From contig NC_030684.2 of the NCBI RefSeq assembly GCF_000004195.4, positions 112,073,429 through 112,137,428 of the forward strand: a stretch of DNA of 64,000 bases, in the 5' to 3' direction. Positions 46,524 through 58,222 of the stretch are shown here, piece after piece. The translations under genes and the position numbers were made by a program. Below the pieces are notes generated by a model. The model was not told the DNA's origin and ran no database searches. It saw only the letters and a list, made by a program, of their open reading frames with translations. The DNA is from Xenopus tropicalis. Lineage: Eukaryota > Chordata > Amphibia > Anura > Pipidae. Numbering within the stretch: position 1 is the first letter of the stretch; every line of letters starts with the position of its first letter.

Positions 46524-47972
46524 GAATGGTGGCCTTGGTTCCCACAACACCTAGTTCACTCACTGCTGCATACTCGCGCCTAAAGAATCAGATTTACATG
46601 TCATCTGGATTTGGAAAATTGATTGCCCGATTGCACCCGTAATTATGCTGGAATACGCCGCATTGTTAATTAAGAAACCTGCCAAATTGCACTCAAAATT
46701 GCACTCCGCACACTGCATTTGCAATGCATAATTGACCCCTATAATCTTGACTTCCATGCCATGGTCTAGAATGGATTGTTCCGTGGCATGGTCTAAAATT
46801 GTGCGGCTGTACACTGGTTAAAATTTTTTCGTAAACAAGTATAATATCTACTGCAATATGCAAGGTTCTCTTCCTAGAAATGGTATTTGACTTGCTAGTC
46901 AGGCCTGCCCCATCCATTCTGAGAGTCACACACCCGCAGGCAGAAGCTCCATTATCCCAGTCACAGGTAACATGTACCTACCCTCTATTATCTCAGGTGG
47001 TGTCTGTTGTAATCCAGCTCTCTCTTCCCTCCACCCCTGCTGCCCCATCTAGAATGACGCTAGCTATTCTTTCCCTTGAATAGCTTCAAAATTGCTCAGA
47101 GCAATCAACAGCAACTGAGGCATCACTAAAGAACTTCTTTTTATCTCCAAGTTCCAATTTAGATCAGTCATTAAAGCAGAGAAAACGCACTCTCGCGTCT
47201 GTATGCATGCCCACCCTCTCATAAAAAAAAAACCTAATCAGTTGCTGAAAATGTAAAATCATATTTTTTTTTGCCTGCCTGTCGGCTTAATAGGGCTGTG
47301 TATCACTAGAGCCTTGGCAGAAAAACGCAGGCTTATAAAGGAACAGAGAATGTGTGATATAAAATAAATTTTCACAACCTGACACTTGCTGAGCCCCCAA
47401 GCAAAAAAAAATAAAAGTGGTCCCTGAACTAACGTATCTAAAGGGTTAGAAAGGCTGTGGTGCTTTAAGGGAGTCTAGTAAAGTCAGGCAGTGTTAACAA
47501 CCCAGGGTAAAACAAGGGCGAGAAGGGAGGCTGCCACAGTCAGTGTTCCTCTGAAAGATATTTTCTATAAGTTATAGCTCCGTGGAGTTTGCATTCTAAT
47601 TTTCGATGCCTGGGGCTCAGGCAAATAAAGTTGCACAATAAATTGAACCAGCGTTTCCTACTCCGGGTTCAGCGTAGCTGCTTAAAGCGCATTTACCAAC
47701 TGCTCTGTTCCATTAATTGACATAGCTGTGCGCAATATATGTGGCATAAAGTACCCCCTACTGTAAACTGAATGGATGTTAGAGGAATTCCGTGACTACA
47801 AACAGACAAGGCTGTAGGCGGAATTAGGCACATTACACAACTTCCAAGTAACTTCTAACATCCTTTAGAATTTTCACTTAGGAGTATACTATGCTGGAGA
47901 ATATATGAATGCTGGTAATAAGAGAACTGGGAGGCTGCAGTTGTGTTTCTACGCAGGCAGCGAAAACACCTA

Positions 47973-48151
47973 GGGGCATATTTATTATAGTGTGTAAGCC
48001 GACATCTATGGTGATGTTACCCATAGCAATCAAGCAGATCTTTGATTTGGTTTTCTAATTTGTAGGTGACTGTTGAATTCCAATTGCTGATTGGTTGCTA
48101 TGGGCAACATCAGCACTAATGTTGGCTTGCACACTGTAATAAATATGCCCC
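47973..48151. mobile_element. palindromic MITE (GGGGCATATTTATTA ends)
   Basis: This 179-bp element has inverted ends GGGGCATATTTATTATAGTG and CACTGTAATAAATATGCCCC and sits in a CCTA / TAGT context, giving a TA (or TAG) duplication. The inner arms carry GTAAGCC / GGCTTGC and CCCATAGCAAT / ATTGGTTGCTATGGG pairs. Confidence 0.85.
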
Positions 48152-48382
48152 TAGTGTCCCTCTAGCTTCTCCGCCTCTCCAGTGTCAGACTGAGGGGTGC
48201 AGGGCCCACTAGGGCTGCTGCCTCAGGGGCCCCAGCATCTCCCAAGGGGCCCCTCCACAACCCTCACACTCCCCCGAGTGAGCATCATTTAAACTTACCT
48301 ACAGCACGGGGGAGAGAGACTGGTGGCTTGGAGGAGTGCCTGGCTGGGATTGGGTTTATTAAGTGTTTAAATTATTTTTTAG

Positions 48383-48475
48383 TAGACTTAAGGCATGGAG
48401 ATCCAAATTACAGAAAGATCCCTTATCTAGAAAATCCCAGATCCCGAGCATTCTGAATAACAAGTCCCATACCTT
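48383..48475 (-). mobile_element. fragment of the CAGGTATGGGA MITE family, reverse orientation
   Basis: TAGTAGACTTAAGGCATGGAG, AATTACAGAAAGATCCCTTA and GAATAACAAGTCCCATACC are the reverse complement of the left part of complete copies. The other half is missing. Confidence 0.65.
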
Positions 48476-48667
48476 TAACAAAACTGGCCTAAGGCACAAC
48501 TGACTATGAGGAAAATTAAGGCTAATTAGTATTAAGCTAAGTAGCTAAGGTGCATACTGCATGATTGCACTGATACCAGTACAGATATGTGTCTTGTTTT
48601 AGTAGGGGCAAGCTTATTATTCTGTAAGTAAGTTAAGACTACTGCTCATATGCAAAACATTACACCA

Positions 48668-48893
48668 AGGGTCATATTTATTATGCTGTGTAAAAAACGG
48701 CGAGAAAATTCGCCACACATCGCCAGGCTTCGCCGTGTAAAAACGGCGTAAATCTGTGTAATTTTTTTCTTTTACCGGAACTTATAGAAAATAACGGCGT
48801 AATATCCAGCGTTCAGATCTTTTCCATTTATTTTACACAGCTTTTTACTCCATTTTTTTTCGGCGAATTACACAGCATAATAAATACGCCCCC
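48668..48893. mobile_element. palindromic MITE (ATATTTATTATGCTGTGTAA ends)
   Basis: The left end GGGTCATATTTATTATGCTG is the complement of the right end CAGCATAATAAATACGCCCC. The interior has ACGGCG and CGCCGT motifs. It is related in its outermost bases to the 47973-48151 element, but the interior differs. No clean duplication was identified. Confidence 0.7.
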
Positions 48894-48959
48894 AAATACG
48901 AGGTGCTTGAGGTCAGGAGGTTTTTGATTTATACCCAACTTTGCACACATCCACTAGGT

Positions 48960-49142
48960 AAGGGCTGTCCAACTGGATGCTCAAAGGCCAGATGTAGCCC
49001 AATGGATTTGTATGGCCTCTAGTCTGCTCATAGGCTTCATATACTTCACTATATAACATCATTATTTTAATTGAATCTGGCCCTCCAGCATGCTGTATGA
49101 GATATAACTGGCCCACTACTTGTAATAAGTTGGACAGCCCTT
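48960..49142. mobile_element. hAT MITE with perfect termini and duplication
   Basis: This 183-bp element has 15-bp perfect inverted ends AAGGGCTGTCCAACT and AGTTGGACAGCCCTT and a perfect 8-bp duplication CACTAGGT (48952-48959, 49143-49150). The length of the duplication places it in the hAT superfamily. It is non-coding. Confidence 0.9.
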
Positions 49143-49987
49143 CACTAGGTTTGAATGGGGGTCCATTTATCTGTTGCCCTCAGCTTGGGCACATATGTTC
49201 TTCATTGTACATTTGTTTGCTTAAAGCCATAGGTTGCAAAAGGAATGCAGTACATTTCCCTGTAAAGTGTTTCACGCCTCTCCAACAACAAAGGTAGGAA
49301 TTGTAATAAATGGGGGATTGCTCTAAAAGAACTCATTGCCTGTATGAAAGCTTGTGCCTAAATGTATTAACATTTTGTGTGTGTAGAAAGGGAAAGTTAT
49401 CTGTTTATAATGCTAATTAACTAGTCAGTGCCAGTAGGAGAGAGTAATTTAACCCTTTGGCTGCTAGAGTACTTGTTGAAGTAGTAGAAGCTAACCCTAA
49501 CTACAGTGAGAGTGTGCGATACATTTGTGTATTGGGAAATAGTATGTGTTATAGATCAAGGGAATATTAGGTTTCTATCGCCTGTTACTGATAGATGTTG
49601 GCAGCAAGTAGATTTTCTGGGTATTGGTATATTTGGGGCATCTGACGTTAGCCTAACCAGTTTGTAAAATGACTGAATGTAACCCCTTGTAGCCCCATCC
49701 CACAGTCACATGTGGCTGAGAGTAGTGTATTTGTGACATGCCCAAAACAGAAAATAAAAATGAAAGGAAATGAATGGTAATTTGCTTATTTGTACAATAC
49801 CACATAAATGCACTTTACAGATGGGTTGTGGCAAAGGTTTTTTTTAGCTTTCTATTGCACTTGATACAAACATAAAAGCAGAATACATTTCCTGGGACAT
49901 GAATGGTGACATATTGAAAAAATGGAAAATGCAAACAATGGTTTGATGTTTGCAAAATATTCTTTGCTCTGCCTAGAATATTATTGT

Positions 49988-50722
49988 ATCAGCCGGCAAT
50001 GCTGGAGACGCTGTGGAATGATAGGGACATTGCCCCATATAATGGGGTACTGCCCTTCTCTAGCCACCTTTTGGGGAAAGGTAGAAACACTCTTGAATAA
50101 GGTATTTTATAGAGCATTTACCCTAGACCCCTAACTACATTAACTGGGAAACCATCTGACCTCAACACTACAGCTGAACAAAGATTAATAAACCACATCC
50201 TGACTGCATGCAGACTGGGGATTATATATCGATAGAAAAATCCACACCCAGAGATAATCACCAGGATAGCAGACATGAGAGAAATGGAGCATATGACAGC
50301 CAGAATTCAGGGTACAGTCCTGCCAATTCAATAAGATCTGGGCCAGGTGGGACATCTTTACAACCACAGATATCTATAAAGAACTTTGTGAAGCCTAGAT
50401 CTAGAAGCAGCAGCCCCCAAACAAAAATCATACTTACAATGAAGCCCTGTTATGTTTTGTATCTCACCTTTTCTTACAGATGTTAATGACCCACCCTGGT
50501 TTAAACTTTCTTTGTATATGATTTCAAATACTAATGCGATGAAACAATGTACTAACTGAAAATGACAATTTTGCACTAATTAGATTATTCTCATATCTGT
50601 GTGTTGGTCTCTTTTCCACTTAACAAACCTGTATTACAGCTTAGACTATAATGTATAACAGATTATGATGTTTTTTTCTCCTGTTGTGATAAAACTTTCC
50701 AATAAAAATGTTACAAAAAAAA
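49988..50722 (+). mobile_element. 5'-truncated L1/Tx1-like LINE, 3' end
   Basis: The insertion is flanked by a perfect 13-bp duplication AGAATATTATTGT (49975-49987, 50723-50735) and ends in an AATAAAAATG...A9 tail. This fits target-primed reverse transcription. Its first about 150 bases encode RQCWRRCGMIGTLPHIMGYC, then PSLATFWGKVETLLNKVF, which is the cysteine/histidine C-terminal region of L1-like ORF2. A frameshift and stops follow (LDP stop; LINHILTACRLG in another frame; IADMREMEHMTARI in a third), so the copy is dead. The remaining part is 3' UTR. Confidence 0.85.
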
Positions 50723-52628
50723 AGAATATTATTGTTGAATTTACATTTGCACTTTTTTGCTGTAGTATGTGTCTTTCATGGGGGTTGATTGGTGCTGTAA
50801 TGTTTGGGCCTGAAAAACTTTATCAATTCCGTCCCACTGTGCATATTTTTTTATACAGATGAGATGACAACAAAACTGGACTTGACTTGAACTTTAGTAG
50901 AATTTGTCTCCAGCGAGAAAGCTCTTCTTATCAGCATCTTCAGTACTCTACCTTTCTGCTTGTTTCTGTATCCCAGCATGGATGGAGTGAACGTCAGCAT
51001 TGACAGTATGGTGCCACATGCTTCAACACCTTTCAGAGGAACACCATTCACTGCAATGGAAAAAGTGGGTGTCACGTAACACCACTTCTTGATCCAAATG
51101 CTAAAGTCTGCTGCATCTGTATTATGCTACTGTCTAGTATTTCCTAATTTCCCAAGTAATGTCGAGCATGATACTATTTAAAATGCTTCAGCAAAATAAG
51201 ATCCAAGTTCCAACTCACCCCCTATTAAGGCTATTACATTTTTCTGCCAAGAGCCATTTCCCTTATAACCATGTTGGCACAGGCTTATAATAATATAAAT
51301 GAAAAATGTATTCCATATGTTAACTCCTCTTATCCCTTTGAGAAGCTTTCCCTCTGGAGCTACCTGTAGTTTCCTGGCTGACAATACCTTTTTGCAGCTA
51401 CTATTACAACTGACACAACTGCTCATGCTTCAAATGCCAATTATTGATGTATTCATATCTCCTTGTACTTAGAAAATTGTGAACACAAAAAAAACATTTT
51501 TTTTGTGCCAAAGACTGGGACTGTCTAGCCTACATTACTGTTGGAACTGTGGGTTAAGCTTGTAGAACCAATGTAAAATGTATAAAAAAAACCCAGGACT
51601 GATAAGTAAGTAATGCAATTGAGATGATAAGAATCTGGACTGAAAGCTGAATCATTCTTGAAGCACAAAAATGTGCAACGAAACGTCTTTTTTTTAATAG
51701 CAATCAAATTGGAAAAACGGATAATGAAACTCTAATTACAAATGAGTGCAAGACCAAAATATATCAAGTATAAAGATGAAGAAGGAGAGCATTGTCAGCA
51801 AGCCTCTATGGGGACAACGCAGCCATAAACTATCACCAGACTGCTGATTTCTAATCAGTGGGAAGCAGAAAGGAGTTTTATAATTACCTTAAAGAAGGTA
51901 ACCCATGCCGGCAGGGAAGAGGACTAGAATTCTAAATTACCAGAAATTAAACATATTTATTCAGCTGTTAGTTCTTGATGCAACACAAAGAGAAAATGTA
52001 CAATATAGGTCTATAAATGATAAAGTTAACAGCCTCTACAGGGCCATCTACTAGCAGGACAAGACCAGATCTGGTGGGACAGTTTTGATCATTTCAACTG
52101 GGCATGTGTGTCTCGCAGGGAGTAATATTCTACAGACCATTCTGTAATTGGATAACAGTGCATTGGGCCAATTTGCCCTTTGCACCTTGTCGGCATAGTG
52201 CATTAGCAGATGCGGAAGTGCAGCGTGTCATAGCTTGCTGCAGAACCAGTCGTAGGGGCCACTGGCATATTTAGATGAAAGTAGCATCTGTCAATCTACA
52301 TATGTTACTGATTGTAGTGTATCTGGCCTTACCATCCACAGGCACATCAGTTGCAGACCTTAAAAGTCTCAACAAACCACCCAGGAAACCTTTTTACTTA
52401 CCGGCCCAAAACCTTATCTCATGGTTGCTCACGTAAAAACCATGTATCTTTGGAGGCTTTTGGAACTGAATTAGGAAAAAAGGTTTTGTCATGGAATTAA
52501 ACTGAGTATGTAGTATGTACATTTTGTCTTATTTATTGAGGCCAGGACCTTGATGGAAGAGTGCATTTTTTTCATCCAAACTTATTTTCCGGTATACTGA
52601 CATGACTATTTAAAAAAATGCTCATGTA

Positions 52629-52830
52629 AAGGTATAGGATCTATTATCCACAATGCTTAGGACCTGGGGTGTTCAGGATAGTTTGGATCTCCATACCTTG
52701 AGTCTACTAAAAAAATGTAATCATTAAATAAACCCAATAGGATAGTTTTGCCTCCATTAAAAATTAATTAACCAATCTTAGAATCAAGTACAAGGTACTG
52801 TTTAATTATCAGAGAAAAAGGATTAAAAAC
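52629..52830 (+). mobile_element. left half of a CAGGTATGGGA-family MITE
   Basis: It starts with AAGGTATAGGATC after TA and follows the family through TAAACCCAATAGGATAG and AATCAAGTACAAGGTACTG. It stops near ATTAAAAAC, where a reverse-oriented copy begins. Confidence 0.7.
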
Positions 52831-52835
52831 TACTA

Positions 52836-53437
52836 CATGTATAGCAGTGATCCCCAACCAGTGGCTCGGGGGCAACATGTTGCTCCCCAACCCCTTGGAT
52901 GTTGCTCTCAGTGCCCCCAAACCAGGTAGTTATTTTTGAATTCCTGACTTGGAAGCAAGTTTTGGTTGAATAAAAACAAGATTTACTACCAAATAAAGCC
53001 CCCTGTAAGCTGATAGTGTGCATAGAGGCTGCCTAATAGCCAATCGTAGCCCTTATTTGGCACCTCCATGAACTTTTATGGTGACTGTGTTGCTCCCCAA
53101 GTCTTTTTACATTTGACTGTGGCTCATGAGTAAGAAAGGTTGGGGACCCCTGATGTATAGGATCCCTTATCTTAAGCCATTTATGCAGAAATATCTGAAT
53201 TACGGGAAGACCAATCTCCCATAGAATCCTTATTAAGCAAATCTATGTAATAACAAAACAGTAGCGTTTAGCTTTTGGTAACTAAGCTGTATAAATTCCT
53301 ATCAGTGGCAAAACAATCCTATTGGGTTTGTTTGATGTTTAAATGATTTTTAGTAGACTGAAGGTATGAAGATCCAAATTATTGAAAGATGGCCTTCCTG
53401 TAATTCAGAACTTTCTGGATAAGAGACCCTGTACCTG
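52836..53437 (-). mobile_element. CAGGTATGGGA-family MITE split by a nested hAT MITE
   Basis: Nine terminal bases (52836-52844, CATGTATAG) lie left of the hAT element, and the rest (53161-53437) lies right of it. Outer TA dinucleotides (52834-52835, 53438-53439) mark the original duplication. Joining across the insertion gives a normal reverse-oriented copy. Confidence 0.8.
52845..53152 (+). mobile_element. nested hAT MITE (308 bp)
   Basis: Inverted ends CAGTGATCCCCAACC and GGTTGGGGACCCCTG are flanked by a perfect 8-bp duplication ATGTATAG (52837-52844, 53153-53160). It belongs to the same broad family as 7206-7490 and the fragment at 34025. It landed inside an older TA-flanked MITE. Confidence 0.92.
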
Positions 53438-53439
53438 TA

Positions 53440-55960
53440 TTTTGAGATAATTGTAAGAATTCCTTTTTAGAAATGAAGGTTCCTTCATGGAAAACTATAG
53501 AACTATGACAGAGTGAGTAAACTTCTTGACTCCTAAGAACCTAACTAAACTGTTTTTTTTTTTGTATTCCAAACATGAAAAATGTAAGTAGGACATCGAT
53601 CCTGCACAGCTCGTTTCATATTAGATTTTTTTTTTTAATTTACAAAAAAATAGGTTCTTTAAAGCTGCCGAGCGAAAAGTGGCTATGCTCTGTACCCACA
53701 AGTGCCCTTTCAGTGCCCGCCAATCTGAAAAGGGTTTATTTAAACAAATTGCGAGGAGGTGGTGATGAAAGGCAATATTCTGGTCGGCTGCTTGAAGAGC
53801 TGTAATCACTTTCATGTCATTTAATAATAGCCTGTGGGATTCTAGCAATATATGTGAGTGCTCAGCGAGAATAAATGGAGCCTGGAAAGTTCTCTGGCAT
53901 AAAGCGCAGTGTATTTAAAGACCATATGTAATGTTACGTGACATGCTTTTGGTGCCAGCCCTAACCATTTTGCTGGCGGGCACACAAATCATTTCCCTTA
54001 AGCAAGCTATGGATGCTAAAAAATGCTGCATTCTTCTTAGGAGAACCAAGATTAAGGTGCCCCACCCTAGGGAATACACAAAAACAAAAGACCATGCCAT
54101 CATTCTAATAGGTTTGTTCCATGTCGTAGCTACCTATGCATTGAGCGGCTTCAATTATCCTTTAACCTTCAGTCTGTTCCCTAGTGTCCATTGTAGACTG
54201 CCCTCTGTTCCTATCCAATCCACTTTTATCATCTCTCTGCAACCTGTTTCTTTCTCTCCACCTGCTGCAGTATTTTCTCTACTCACCATGCCAGTTGCTC
54301 TTCCATCTGTCTTTCCATTCTTATTATTCTCATCTCCCCCCCCTTACTATCAACTGCCCAACCTCCAAATTCCATTGCTGTACCCCTCCTGCATCCATTC
54401 CCTCTCATACGAAGTCCATCTTTATCATAAAGTACCCTCTCTGCACCAATATGAGCTAGGAAAGCTAGAAGCACAGCCTTTGTGGGAGCCATAAATATGG
54501 AGGTTAATGACAGCTGCTCAGAGAGCGAGCTATAGAAATGCTAGAGGAGACGTCATAAAACAGAATGATTACTAAGGATAAAGCTCCCAAATTGTGCTGG
54601 CTCAGTGAATACCATGGAATTTTGCTTTTTTTGACACTTGCAGAAAAGGAAACCCTTTCACTGCCCTTGAGTCCTTAAATGCATTGTGCTACTCTGTTAA
54701 GCCCATCTGCCTTATCAATAGGGCTTCTTCATTAAGCAGCCCGTCTGGCATTTGCTTAACCATGTGGAAAGAGAAGAGAAATTATATTTGTTATAATGGC
54801 TACTTTTTATTTTTCTTTTGCAAATACTTGGATTCTATTTATTTTTACGACCAGTTCTTTTTATTTATAAAATCAATATAATTGTTCTTCTTGGAATGGT
54901 CATGCTTCCATGTTATTTTTAAAGTGATTTACTGGCAAGAGGGACTAGGCAATCTTGGCACGCTCCTAATTAGAAGTAGAGGAAAAGATACCTTCCATCC
55001 CACAAATGCTTACTGAGATGTTTCTCTTTGGAAGCTGCTCGCTCTCTTAGTATGGAAAATATAATGTTCCGGTTACTAAAGTCCAACATCAAATAGATTG
55101 TTTTAGATTGCAATATGTTTTGGGCAGGGCCCTCTTTATCTCTTGTATAGGTTATTAGTTGTTTTGTAAATGTAATTTTGTTTTTTCAATGTATACAATA
55201 TACTCATATATTGTACACTGCTGATATTTGTGTATATTATAAATATGTAGTAATAATGGTAAATTTATTTTTCCCATCAGGAAGAAGCTCACTGAAAATG
55301 TTACAAAAAAAAATCAGGAAAAATTGAAAACCAACAACCCAGGCATTTCTTCTCTAGTAACATCTTAGTGCTAAAAAAACTAAGAAAAATAACTTCATTT
55401 TTTTTCCCATCTCTAAAGGCTTCTTTAATTACTGCCCTCTCATTAAAGGTTCTCTGATTCACTCATGGTCAGGCAGATCACTCTTGCCTTGGTGACCAAT
55501 TCATATGGCCAATTCATACATTTAAAGGAGAACAAAACACTGATTAATAGATGGTCATCTTCAAAGGTCTCCCTCCGCACCATTGAGGACTTCCTAAACT
55601 GCCCTGTTTGCTACACCTGGTTGTAACGGAGTCCCCTATTGTATCATTTCAGGTGCTGTACTCACCTCAGGAGCATGCACAGTTACAGCCAATTCAGACC
55701 TGGAGAAGAGGACCTGAAAAGGTACAAGATGGCGCTCACCAGCCCTAAGGGGCTGATTTATTAACTTTTGACACTTTTGAGTATTGTTGGTAAAAAATAT
55801 TAATAAAGTGATCACAGGAAAAAGCAAATCATGTTTTTTTGCCCCAAATCATGGTAAAACTGAATGTTGAAAACTAATAAATCAATGTTTATATTTGCAG
55901 GATACGTGTAGAAAGTGAATTTGTATATAATATTTTGGGTTTCATTGTTAAAAGGTTTTC
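53440..55960. other. mostly single-copy intergenic sequence
   Basis: Few recognisable repeats occur here. About 53660-53930 and 54900-55060 have balanced composition and no repeat signature. The 187-residue open frame at 53931-54494 has no recognisable similarity: its C-terminal part is a low-complexity S/P/L-rich translation of a CT-rich stretch. About 55522-55740 starts TTAAAGGAGAACAAAACACT, which resembles the edge of a Xenopus TTAA repeat, but the other end is unclear. Confidence 0.5.
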
Positions 55961-56106
55961 ATGTTTAAAATGTTGTCTTTATTATGCACATAATGCAGGG
56001 CTGTACAACACGGATGCCTATACTGGACGAGCCGAGGCACTCGCTTATTATGCGCATGCATGTGTAATATACTTCTACCCCTGCTTTTCAGTATAATGAT
56101 TATAGT

Positions 56107-56368
56107 CAGTGATGGGCGAAATGTTTCCCCAGGCATGGATTCGCTGCGAATTTCCACATTTTGCCATTGGCGGATTGTTTTGCGAAACGGATGAAAAAAT
56201 TTGATGCGGAAAAATTTGCCGTGCGTCCAAAAATTGTCACGGGCGACAAAAGAATAGCTGCGGGCGACAAAAGAATAGCCGCGGATGACAATTTTATTTT
56301 GACGTGCAACATTTTCGCCGTTTCGCGTTTTTCGGCGAAGCAAAACGGGACAGATTCACTCATCACTA
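56107..56368. mobile_element. CpG-rich hAT MITE
   Basis: This 262-bp element starts CAGTGATGGGCGAAATG and ends TTCACTCATCACTA, with a perfect 8-bp duplication ATTATAGT (56099-56106, 56369-56376). The interior holds a tandem pair of GGGCGACAAAAGAATAGC units (about 56240-56282). Arms contain TTGCGAAACGG and TTTCGCGTTTTTCGGCG. It is non-coding. Confidence 0.88.
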
Positions 56369-57338
56369 ATTATAGTAAAAAAAACATAATCCATGAAGTG
56401 TAATGTTTTCTCCTAGCAAACTTGCCTCCCTGCTAGCTGATCTTTTGTGTTGTTGGTGTGAGGTGTGGCCAAATGACTCGGGTTAAAAACGTTGGCATGA
56501 AGCATCATTTAACTGGCTAGGCCTGTGAACTACCAGCTAATGAGATGTCATGGGTGGGGGTTGTCCAGACAAATAACTTGCATTGGGCTCCAAGATTTCT
56601 AATGGCGGCCGTGCATCCAACTGGTTGTGTTTCAAGCTCACCATGTAACCATGCCACGTTTTATCTCTCCTATCTCTATTTTGCTTCAAGACAGGAACCT
56701 TATTCTGTGTTTTGGAACTCCTAGCACTTATATGGATTCTCATAGTTTAATTTGTATTCACTGTAAATAAATAAATACATACATAAATAAATACAATATA
56801 GTCCTTTTGCAAGGACCTCCCCTCCCACAAGTCAAGTCTACCCCTTTATCCAACCTTGAGAATTATGCAATATCTAAACTACAAAGAAATGTTTATCTGC
56901 CTTTCATTGTCTCCCACAGGGACCTTTTCTTTCTTTATTAAAAGGAAGAATGGCACCCTAGGGAGTTACATTGGTTATGCAGTCTTTTATGAAATCATAC
57001 TTAAAAGAATCAGTATCCACAATCCCAGGGACTGCAGATCTCTTCTGGCAAGTGGGCAAAGCCTTCTTTTTAGATCAAGTTGGACTTAACAGGAGGATAA
57101 TGATTACTCAGTAATACCATTTGGGCTTTGTATTGGCCCCATGCGTTCTATTGCCAAATCTTTTTTTGACAGTGATCTTTTGAATAAGCTTTTGACATGG
57201 AAGACATTTTTATTTTGTCTCTTAAGAAGCTTATCACTGATATATTTCTGATAATGCAAAGCCCAAGAAAATACAAACATTTTAAGCTAACATCACAAGT
57301 TATTTCTCCAGTCTATGTTATTATTTCAGTGATGTTAT

Positions 57339-57381
57339 AACTCCAAGGTACGTTATATCTCCAAGGTACGTTATATCTCCA
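57339..57381. repeat. 17-bp tandem duplication
   Basis: CTCCAAGGTACGTTATAT is present twice in tandem with a partial third unit. It is a short local duplication. Confidence 0.85.
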
Positions 57382-57867
57382 ACAGACCTTCAGACAGCAG
57401 AAACAAATACGGGATCAATTAAGCTCAGGAACCAAACTTAAAAAGGGGTATTTTAATGTGATAAAATTGTAAAACTTCTGAAATGCTTAGGTTACTTAGA
57501 ATGTTCTTGCTGTTTAAACTCACTACACCATCCCTCTACTGACAGCTGCTTTCATTTTAATAGAATCTACTTGTGGGTCTCCTGGTAATGGGGCAGTAAA
57601 CCCCCCTTTTAACATTATTTCAGTGAATAGTACTTGTGCTTTTTGCCTATTATTCTAAAGAAATCCCTCTCTTCCCCTAGCTTCAGCCTTTGTTGGGCTT
57701 TTCGATAAAGGAGCATCTTATTATACAGAGGGATACTCATTGGGCTTGTGTTTTTTTATTTATTATTTATTGTGCTTGTATGAACCACAAAATAGAAATA
57801 TTAAAACCATAGATATTTCATAAAATAAGACAAAAGGTATCTTCAACCCCATTTATTTGTATTGTGT

Positions 57868-58222
57868 TTATCAAGCAAAATAAACTTCATTTACACTATA
57901 TAAGTGCTAAAAATTTTGTTTCCTTTAGTTTTGGATTTACACAATCACAACAAGAAGGCAGCTGCCATTTTTCTGGCACTATTATTAAGACAAGCTTTGT
58001 ATCGCCCTAAATCATTTAGTTGCCAGAAAGGGGGACCTGATGCCCATCCCCATTCACTGGCTGCACAATTAGATAGTGAAGAGGGAGGGTGCAGTGAGGA
58101 GCGCAGTGACATCTAGGAAGTGCTGAATAGAAAGTGAAAGTAATTGTCTGCCCTGCCTCTATGCCTAAGGCATAAATGTCTTTATAATGGGTATAGATGT
58201 CTGGGTGACAGGTCCCCGTTAA
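57868..58222. mobile_element. second TTAA-type interspersed repeat, copy B
   Basis: It matches 22025-22453 through GCAAAATAAACTTCATTTAC, AGCTGCCATTTTTCTGG, AAAGGGGGACCTGATGCCCA, GAATAGAAAGTGAAAGTAAT and GGTGACAGGTCCCC. It ends at TTAA (58219-58222). Confidence 0.55.

Noticed and set aside
46600..46760. AATTGCACT / GCAATTG-rich stretch shared in style with 62440-62700
   Set aside because: The resemblance is loose and no ends or alignment could be supported by eye.
53931..54494. 187-residue plus-strand open frame
   Set aside because: No recognisable domain. The C-terminal half is a low-complexity translation of CT-rich DNA. No splice or promoter context was seen.
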